A DNA stretch of 64,000 bases from Sporomusa sphaeroides DSM 2875 (GTDB lineage Bacteria > Bacillota > Negativicutes > Sporomusales > Sporomusaceae): NCBI RefSeq assembly GCF_001941975.2, contig NZ_CP146991.1, positions 2,882,501 to 2,946,500 on the forward strand. The letters are read 5' to 3'. The first letter of the stretch is position 1. Every line of letters starts with the position of its first letter. The notes under the pieces are model-generated. The model was given only the letters and a program-made list of their open reading frames with translations. It did not search any database and was not told the DNA's origin. The position numbers and the translations under genes were made by a program. Shown piece by piece: positions 37,650-44,080 of the stretch.

Positions 37650-39062
37650 TTATAGCAGATTTTCTTCCAGCAGGCCTTGTTCAAACAACCTGTGAATCGA
37701 AGACGCTACCGCCAGAACATCCTGGCGTTGAGCTGCAATTTCCTCCAGTACATCTCCTACGGTCAGGTTTCCCTGTGCGATGAACCGGCCAAGCTGAACC
37801 AGTTGAGGAGCGCCTGTCAGCTTATGCAGCCGATAAGCGCTGTGAAGCTCGAACCCTTCCGGCAAAGAGGTAAGCACCAGGTCTTGCCGAAAGGCCAGCG
37901 TGTCCGCCGGCGTCATATGCTCAGGCATACAGGTTTCTATGGTCTTGACAATAAAACCATCCAGTTCCGCCGCAGTCGCAAAACTGCCTTCAGCGTGGAC
38001 ACGGTAGCCCAAAGGCCAGCGCTCCGACGGCGGGCAGGGACTGATCAGGCGTACCGAGCGCTCTACCATGTTTATCAGATAACCGGACAGACAGCAAATG
38101 GTATGGGTAGTAACGAATTTGGCCTGAGAATCGGCCGGAACGGCCCGGCGGTTACGGCCCGAACGGGCCATAAGCCGGGACCAGGTGTCCGAATGCTGCA
38201 GGATAAGCTCTGTCAAAGCCAAATCCTCGGCGGAAAACTCCTGATGCACCCGGCGCAGAAGCTCGGTTGAATGAATGGAAAAGCGATCCGCTGACGTGAC
38301 ATGTTCACGGCGGAACCGCAGCAATTCCCGCGTCCAGTCAAGCTTGCGCAGCGGGGCTGCCGTGGTGGTCTGCGGACAACTACCTGTTTTCTTCCAATAA
38401 TCGCCCAGAAACTTGAAATAATCAGAGTTATCACTTGGCTCGGTCGCCCAATAACACAGCCCAATCCCGACTGTAGTACCGAGGCGCGCTGCCACTACAT
38501 CAAGGACAGTCTGCCACAGCCGGGCATTCTCGTCAGTATACATAAACACTGCCTGCAGGGGTTCAGCCGCAAGACCGCAAAAAGAGCAGCCCATGGAACA
38601 CCCCTTGCTCAATTCAAATGCGGCGGTCGCATGAACAATGGCCGCATTAGTTTCCTGGCCCAGCTGGCTTTGGCAGCGGTTTACCTGACGCTGGCGCCAG
38701 GCATTAAACCGGTGGCTGGGGCTTTCTCCTCCCCGCTGACGCAAAAGCTCCCGTACCCCGGCGGCCGCCTCGCAATAACGCCGCCACAACAGCGCCTGCG
38801 GCTTGTCCGCCAATTCCGCGGTTGAAACTTCCTTCAGCATAAACAGTTCCGGGAACAATACCGCCAGTTGCTCTGGCTCCACACCGGCTATTCCCCTTGC
38901 CCGCAACAGGGCTTCACACCCGGCGGCGTTCTCCTGCAGCGCCACGTAAAATTCCGGATCCCCAACGACACACTCAAAGAAGCGTTTGATATGAGGAATC
39001 AGCCTTTTTTCGGCCGCGTTGATTTGGGAATTAAAATCTCCGCAAAAGTGCAGTTCGTGCAT
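37650..39062 (-). CDS. Radical SAM peptide epimerase, PoyD-type RiPP maturase
   Basis: Predicted to convert L- to D-amino acids in the core of the adjacent precursor peptide, 470 aa. The radical SAM cluster motif is C155-x3-C159-x2-C162 (LSKGCSMGCSFCGL). Preceding it is an ~150-residue N-terminal region and following it the partial TIM barrel with FELHS- and YWATEPSDN-like segments. Candidate hydrogen-donor cysteines lie in ICCLSGYLI (C323/C324) and LISPCPPSERW (C343). The overall layout matches the PoyD/OspD/PlpD family of RiPP maturation epimerases. The precursor gene lies 89 bases upstream with a stem-loop between. No lanthipeptide, methyltransferase or second radical SAM enzyme is present. 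The best alternative is a radical SAM RiPP enzyme of other chemistry. Confidence 0.85.
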   Translation of the reverse strand: MHELHFCGDFNSQINAAEKRLIPHIKRFFECVVGDPEFYVALQENAAGCEALLRARGIAGVEPEQLAVLFPELFMLKEVSTAELADKPQALLWRRYCEAAAGVRELLRQRGGESPSHRFNAWRQRQVNRCQSQLGQETNAAIVHATAAFELSKGCSMGCSFCGLAAEPLQAVFMYTDENARLWQTVLDVVAARLGTTVGIGLCYWATEPSDNSDYFKFLGDYWKKTGSCPQTTTAAPLRKLDWTRELLRFRREHVTSADRFSIHSTELLRRVHQEFSAEDLALTELILQHSDTWSRLMARSGRNRRAVPADSQAKFVTTHTICCLSGYLINMVERSVRLISPCPPSERWPLGYRVHAEGSFATAAELDGFIVKTIETCMPEHMTPADTLAFRQDLVLTSLPEGFELHSAYRLHKLTGAPQLVQLGRFIAQGNLTVGDVLEEIAAQRQDVLAVASSIHRLFEQGLLEENLL

Positions 39063-39107
39063 ACTACATCACCATCCCCCTGATAAGTCGCCGTTTATCT
39101 GCAAACC

Positions 39108-39134
39108 GGCCCGGGTGCTGATAGCGCCCGGGCC
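39108..39134 (-). other. Stem-loop between precursor and epimerase genes
   Basis: A perfect 8-bp GC-only stem (GGCCCGGG 39108-39115 with CCCGGGCC 39127-39134) around an 11-base loop, without a T-run. In RiPP operons such a hairpin often limits read-through or protects the precursor mRNA, giving more precursor than enzyme. That role is inferred here. Confidence 0.6.
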
Positions 39135-39151
39135 GCAAAAATCAAGGTCTT

Positions 39152-39388
39152 TTAAATCACAATTACCTTTCCTAATACCAGAGAGACACCGCCAGCCACC
39201 TTGTCCAGCTGTTCCTCAGACAGTTCAGCCGATTTGACACCGGCTTCCAGCTCAGCAACCGTAAAATTATAGCCCTTGGCATTGGCATAGGCCACAATTT
39301 TCGCCAAATCATTACCGGCTTTCGTTACCTCTTCCAACATTTCCTTGTTCTCCTTAAGGTCTTTGTTAAAGCGTTGGATTTCACTCAT
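39152..39388 (-). CDS. Nif11-type RiPP precursor peptide
   Basis: Precursor of 78 aa. Residues 1-67 are a Nif11-like leader (starts MSEIQRFNKDLKENKEMLEE; then AYANAKGYNFTVAELEAGV, ELSEEQLDKVAGG). The double-glycine at the end of the leader is the expected C39 peptidase site. The core is only 11 residues, VSLVLGKVIVI, with seven Val/Leu/Ile and no Cys, Thr, Asp or Glu. It has the strong ribosome site AAAGGAGG. A PoyD-type epimerase lies directly downstream and a C39-containing NHLM exporter in the same locus. The absence of Cys rules out lanthionine or sactionine crosslinks, so epimerisation is the visible modification. The mature sequence and activity are unknown. Confidence 0.88.
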   Translation of the reverse strand: MSEIQRFNKDLKENKEMLEEVTKAGNDLAKIVAYANAKGYNFTVAELEAGVKSAELSEEQLDKVAGGVSLVLGKVIVI

Positions 39389-39587
39389 TATTCATTCTCC
39401 TCCTTTATATTTGGTTAAGGGATGCCCTTCCCCAAGACCCTGCCAGGAAATAGCGAACCAGGGAAGCAGCCATCTCTACCAGTAAATACGTTGCAGTGCA
39501 AATTCTATTACACAGGCTGACCAATATTTTTCGTGTGCAAAAACAAGCGCAGCCTCCCCTCGGAGGATTAGCTAGCTTGTTACACTG

Positions 39588-39962
39588 TTAGCGGCAGCAG
39601 GGGCACTTCCCCTGCCTCCCACCCTCACTCGCCCCACAGCGGGGACAAACAGTTCCCACTCCCGCTCCGGCGGCAGTCACAAGCTCCAGCTCTGCTTCTG
39701 TCAATTCGCCCTCCGGCCTGCCGTCGTCAGCCACAGCGGCCAGGCTGACGGTATCTGTCGGCGACAGCCTGCCCAAGAGCTGTTGCCGCAAACTCTCCCT
39801 GATTTTGCTGTTGCTGCTGAGATCAGCGGCAACCATACTTTGGGCCAGCCTGATGAGCCCGGCTAGCTCACCGTCTGCTACCGGCCCGAGGTCTGTTTCC
39901 CCTGCCAGGATCCGGTCCAGATAGGACAAGAACAGTTCAGCCTTAGTCCCTTCCGTCATCAA
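39588..39962 (-). CDS. Sigma-factor partner with RiPP-leader-like motif and cysteine-rich tail
   Basis: Small protein (124 aa) translationally coupled to the ECF sigma gene by ATGA overlap, so probably its regulator. Residues ~1-65 are helical (LSYLDRILAGETDLGPV, IRESLRQQLLGRL) and look like the short partner proteins of ECF sigma factors. The second half is unexpected: GELTEAELELVTAAGAG resembles the cleavage-site end of Nif11/NHLP leaders. It is followed by CPRCGASEGGRQGKCPCC, a CxxC-x10-CxxC zinc-ribbon-like tail. It could be an anti-sigma factor with a metal-binding sensor tail, or a second, cysteine-rich peptide precursor. I do not recognise the family firmly. Confidence 0.6.
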   Translation of the reverse strand: MMTEGTKAELFLSYLDRILAGETDLGPVADGELAGLIRLAQSMVAADLSSNSKIRESLRQQLLGRLSPTDTVSLAAVADDGRPEGELTEAELELVTAAGAGVGTVCPRCGASEGGRQGKCPCCR

Positions 39963-40540
39963 TACTCAACCCCCTGGCTTTCCAGAATCAGGCGCAGCCG
40001 CCGCATAGCCCGGAACAGAATAACGCCTGTATGGCTTTCGCTGATGCCGATAAATCCGGCAATTTCCCGGTTAGAAAATTCGCTCCAAAACTTGAGGGCA
40101 ATAATTTCCCGTTCCCGCTGAGATAACGAGGCCAAAGCCTCCCGCAAATGCTGCCGAAGTTCACGGGTAACCGCCTTGTCTTCAGGCCCCGGCCGGGAGT
40201 CGGAAAAGTCGGGGATTGCCTCCAGAGAGGTGACTGGCCGTGAGTTCCGCCGATAATAATCAATCACGGTGTTGCGGGCTATAGTGAAGATCCATACCGG
40301 CAAAGAAGCCTTTTCCCTCTGATAGCGGTTCAGGCTGGTAAAAAGCTTGACAAAGATCTCATTGCTCAAATCGTCTGCGTCATGATAGTTGCTCACCCGG
40401 TAAAGGACATAATGGTATATCCGCGGGAAGTACTCCCGGTAAATTTCGTCAAAAAACCGGTGACTATCATTATCCGGTGTAAGCCATGCCCCCTCCTCCA
40501 TTTGCGTCAGCCTGACCATCCTCCCACAGTCCTCCCCCAA
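39959..40540 (-). CDS. ECF-type RNA polymerase sigma factor
   Basis: Alternative sigma factor of up to 193 aa. Region 2 contains YREYFPRIYHYVLYRVSNYH, DADDLSNEIFVKLF and RNTVIDYYRRNSR; region 4 shows LSQREREIIALKFWSEFSNR and the helix-turn-helix IAGFIGISESHTGVILFRAM. The start is uncertain: TTG 40540, ATG at codon 8 or ATG at codon 14 are all in frame, and only the first has a run of Gs nearby. It is coupled to the small partner gene (overlap ATGA) and divergent from the large regulator at 40823. It presumably controls the RiPP locus; the promoter it reads is not identified. Confidence 0.9.
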   Translation of the reverse strand: MGEDCGRMVRLTQMEEGAWLTPDNDSHRFFDEIYREYFPRIYHYVLYRVSNYHDADDLSNEIFVKLFTSLNRYQREKASLPVWIFTIARNTVIDYYRRNSRPVTSLEAIPDFSDSRPGPEDKAVTRELRQHLREALASLSQREREIIALKFWSEFSNREIAGFIGISESHTGVILFRAMRRLRLILESQGVEY

Positions 40541-40822
40541 CCAATATTCCCAGCCTGCCGCACCGGTTTACTCATCCGGAAAACGCCTTGCCTTACTGTA
40601 TTAATTATAAAAAAGTGGCTACCACCAAAACTGCCGCCAGTCGCCATTTCCTCAACAATCACCGCCAGATTTCGACTCAGTCTGTATTGTCCGCTGCAAA
40701 GAAGCGGGAAATTTGTCTTGCCAACCGGAATTCGGCTCGATATTATTCGAAACTTCGCTTATAATGAAAAAAGAAGTTACCCCGGAAAAAGGCCGCGCAG
40801 GCCGTGAAGGAGGCAAACAAGT

Positions 40823-43800
40823 TTGCAATATATCACTCCCAAAGAGGCCGCAGCAAAGTGGGGGATATCCCAGCGCCGGGTCCATACTCTCTGCCAGGAA
40901 GGCAGGATCAGGGGTGCGGAACGTCATGGCTGGACATGGCTGCTTCCCGAAACAGCAACCAAGCCAAACGATGCCAGAATCAAATTAGGCCGTTATGTCA
41001 GACAAAAAAATAAGCTGCCGCTTTTGCCGGCAGGTGACGGCATCATTTTTCGTTCGCGCCTGGTAGAGAAAGTCCGTCCTTCCGGCAGCAAACTTACCTA
41101 TATTCATGCCGGCGCAGGGTATGGCAAAACCACGCTGATGCTGCAATACGCTCAGGGCCGGAATGATGTGGTCTGGCTGCCCCTGGATGACAGGGACAGT
41201 GATGCGCCATATTTCCTGGGCCATTTGGAGTCATCCCTGCGGGAAAAGCTGGGGAAATTCGAATTTTATGCCGCCGACTATATTCCCTTTGTTCACAGTG
41301 AGCGGTTAGCCTCCATCCTGTTGCCTGCCCTGTTGGCGGCCATCGGCCAGCGAAGAGTGTCAATCCTCATGGATGATGTGCATATGATTCATAACCCTGC
41401 CATCACCGTCTTACTCACGGCCTGGGCAATGGCCTGCCCGCCCACGCTCTCCCTGATCATGGCCAGCCGCCATGAACCGTGGGATGGGCTGCTTCCCTTG
41501 AAGCTGACCGGCAAAATGGCCGAATTTTCCCAGCAGGATTTATGCTTCAGCAGTGAAGAGGCTGAACAGCTTTTAGGTTTTGGGGATGATGCCATCTATA
41601 GGGCCACCGAAGGCTGGACGCTAGGCCTCCAATCCTACCGTCTGGCTGCAAAGGGCGGCAGGTCCCTTCCCGCAGCAAGGCTCTATGCCGAACAAGACCT
41701 CTACCGCTATCTCTTGCAGGAGATCATAGCGCAGCTGCCTGCCGAGACCCAGTTTTTTTTGAAAGCTACCGCCGGTCTGCCTGTGCTGGACCCTGCCTTC
41801 TGCGATATCCTCCTTGGCCTCGGCAACAGCCGGGAGCTATTCGAGGGCCTTGTCCTGCGCAATATCTTCACAGAGCGCCATGCTGGCTCAACCTACCGCC
41901 ACCACGCCTTTTTCCGGGCTTTTTTGCAACAAATTAGCGAGGGACTGGACCAAGAAACCCTGAAGAAAGCCCAGACTTTCTGTTACGAAAGCGGGGATTA
42001 CGCGCAGGCCGCCGAGTATGCCCTGCTGCTTGAGGACAGCCGGGCAGTTCAGAATTGCCTCGGCGCCATGCTGGCCCTGCCTTTTGCCTGGAACCATAAC
42101 CAAGGCCTGAGAAAATATTTTGACTTTCTCGAAAAACACGCCGCCGAATTGTCCCCCCGGGTTATGCTGGCTAAAGGCATGGTTTTATCCGATCTGGGAG
42201 ATTTTCATCAGGCAGAAAAATATTTACGAACCGCTATTGACCGTTTAAGCGGCAATGAGCAAAGCCTCTACCGGTACGCTATGACCCATATGGCCAGAGT
42301 GCTCCGCAACAAGGTTTCTTTCGGGGAAAGCACCCGCTGCCTTGACAGCCTACTGCCTTTGCCGCCGGACGCACCCATGCAGGATTGGTACGCTGTGGTC
42401 ATTGAAAAAATCTACAATCTGACCATGACTTCCCGGCTTACCGAGGCGCTGGAACTGACCATGAGCATGGTGGAGCAATGCCTGAGCAGGGGAGAACTCG
42501 GAGTGAAGGCATGGTTTGAACGCTATCTGACAACAGTTTATTTTTATCTTGGGGATTACAAAAGCTGTCTGCAGGTTTATGAAAAATCGCTCTCCATTCC
42601 CCGTGAGGAGCAGGACTGGCTATTGCGCCACAGTGTAGGCGCCTATGCGGCCAAGGCTTACCAGATTACTGGCCGGGAAGAGAAGGCGCTGCCCTTGCTG
42701 GACGCAGAATTGACACGTTTAAAACAGCTGGGATTGTATGAAGAGTACAGCATACATTATCTCCTTTATGTGGAAGTCCTCCATGCAGAAGAGCTGTTGA
42801 AATGTTATTGCGGTCTGCCTTTTGATTTTTCCATTATTGACCAGCCTCTCAGCCTGGCGAAGGAATATGCCGTGCTAAACCGCAGCACCCGCGATCATTA
42901 TCTGTTCATAAATATCTGGAAGCTTTGCGCCGGCTTGCTGGCACAACCGGAAAAGGCCGGTCAGTCGATCAGTGAAATTCTCACTCTCCTGGAAAAGACT
43001 ACGCCTTTTTTCCAGTCGCTGGCCTATGGGCGCATGGCCAATGCGCTGGACACGCTGGGGCTGGATAGTGAGCAGTGCAAGCACTTTTTCCATCAATCCA
43101 TCCGGATTGGCGAAGATATTGGCAGCTATGCCTACGCTGCCATCGCCTATGGAAGACTGGCGGCAATTTACCTGCGGGAAGGTAAGCCGGAGACAGCCAA
43201 AGAATGCACCCGGCACTTTTTAGAACTGTCCCGCAAAAATGCTCACCGCTATTACCTGCGCTTCAAACCCCTGTTTGCTCCGGTCCTCAAACTGGCTGCT
43301 GAATGTGGCATTACACCTGAATTCACGCAGGAAATGCTGTCCTATGGCGGCTATACCGTGGAACGGGTTTATCTGCATACCCTTGGCACTTTCCACATCG
43401 CCCCCGCCTATGACAGGACAAGCCGGGTTAAAATCCGTACGCAAAAAGCGCGTGAGCTTCTGGCCTATTTACTGGAATACCGCGAGGGGGTTACCAGGGA
43501 GCAGATTTGCCGGGATGTATGGGAAAATAGCGAGGCCAATGCCGCCAACCTGTTCCACACCCGCCGGGGCGAAATCCGGCAGGCTTTCGAAAGCCTGGAA
43601 GCAACCAATCCGGTTGTGTATGAAAAGGGCATATATCGCCTGAACCCGGAGGAAATTATCTGCGATCTTGATCGTTTCCGGCAGGCAGCGGCAAAATTCC
43701 GGCAACAGCCCGGACCTGAAACTGCCCTAAAGGTGGTTGACGCTTATACCGGCCGATATCTGGACGATATGGAAGCGCTATGGGCCGAAAGTACCAGGCT

Positions 43801-43936
43801 GGAGTGCGAGGACAGCTTTCTGGAGGCGGCCGAAACCCTGCTGGCAAGTTATCGGGCAGCGGGGAAAAAGGGCAAGGCCATGGAACTGCTCCGACGCTGT
43901 ACGGCCTTGAGCTACCACGGACATACAGTACTTTAA
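40823..43936 (+). CDS. Large HTH/STAND/TPR/BTAD transcriptional regulator
   Basis: Signal-integrating regulator of 1,037 aa. Residues 1-45 are a MerR/excisionase-like helix-turn-helix (YITPKEAAAKWGISQRRV). A MalT/LAL-type STAND ATPase follows, with Walker A GAGYGKTT at 97-104, Walker B ILMDDVHMI at ~180 and the winged-helix ATEGWTLGL part near 255. TPR-like helices run from ~380 to 830. The C-terminal ~860-1037 is an OmpR-like winged helix (KIRTQKARELLAYLLEYREG, REQICRDVWENSEANA) plus a BTAD domain, as in SARP regulators. It therefore has two DNA-binding ends. The TTG start has AAGGAGG nine bases upstream. It is divergent from the ECF sigma gene and convergent with the exporter operon, so it is a candidate pathway-specific activator. 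Confidence 0.88.
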   Translation: MQYITPKEAAAKWGISQRRVHTLCQEGRIRGAERHGWTWLLPETATKPNDARIKLGRYVRQKNKLPLLPAGDGIIFRSRLVEKVRPSGSKLTYIHAGAGYGKTTLMLQYAQGRNDVVWLPLDDRDSDAPYFLGHLESSLREKLGKFEFYAADYIPFVHSERLASILLPALLAAIGQRRVSILMDDVHMIHNPAITVLLTAWAMACPPTLSLIMASRHEPWDGLLPLKLTGKMAEFSQQDLCFSSEEAEQLLGFGDDAIYRATEGWTLGLQSYRLAAKGGRSLPAARLYAEQDLYRYLLQEIIAQLPAETQFFLKATAGLPVLDPAFCDILLGLGNSRELFEGLVLRNIFTERHAGSTYRHHAFFRAFLQQISEGLDQETLKKAQTFCYESGDYAQAAEYALLLEDSRAVQNCLGAMLALPFAWNHNQGLRKYFDFLEKHAAELSPRVMLAKGMVLSDLGDFHQAEKYLRTAIDRLSGNEQSLYRYAMTHMARVLRNKVSFGESTRCLDSLLPLPPDAPMQDWYAVVIEKIYNLTMTSRLTEALELTMSMVEQCLSRGELGVKAWFERYLTTVYFYLGDYKSCLQVYEKSLSIPREEQDWLLRHSVGAYAAKAYQITGREEKALPLLDAELTRLKQLGLYEEYSIHYLLYVEVLHAEELLKCYCGLPFDFSIIDQPLSLAKEYAVLNRSTRDHYLFINIWKLCAGLLAQPEKAGQSISEILTLLEKTTPFFQSLAYGRMANALDTLGLDSEQCKHFFHQSIRIGEDIGSYAYAAIAYGRLAAIYLREGKPETAKECTRHFLELSRKNAHRYYLRFKPLFAPVLKLAAECGITPEFTQEMLSYGGYTVERVYLHTLGTFHIAPAYDRTSRVKIRTQKARELLAYLLEYREGVTREQICRDVWENSEANAANLFHTRRGEIRQAFESLEATNPVVYEKGIYRLNPEEIICDLDRFRQAAAKFRQQPGPETALKVVDAYTGRYLDDMEALWAESTRLECEDSFLEAAETLLASYRAAGKKGKAMELLRRCTALSYHGHTVL

Positions 43937-44023
43937 TAATCCGCCAAGCCGTACCCCATCCTATGACTTTGGCTTTGGCGAGCTACCGGTCTTTATAACG
44001 GCAAGAACAGGTAAAAAAACTAT

Positions 44024-44060
44024 AAAAAAAGGAACTCCTTCGAAGGGATGTTCCTTTTTC
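44024..44060. terminator. Bidirectional terminator, regulator / exporter operon
   Basis: The arms AAAGGAACTCC and GGATGTTCCTTT flank CTTCGAAGG and have A/T runs on both sides. They serve both the large regulator and the convergent exporter operon. Confidence 0.85.
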
Positions 44061-44080
44061 TTACTGCATAGTATAAAGTT

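Noticed and set aside
37677..38270. 197-codon plus-strand frame opposite the epimerase
   Set aside because: Antisense shadow of a GC-rich gene with no start signal or family features.
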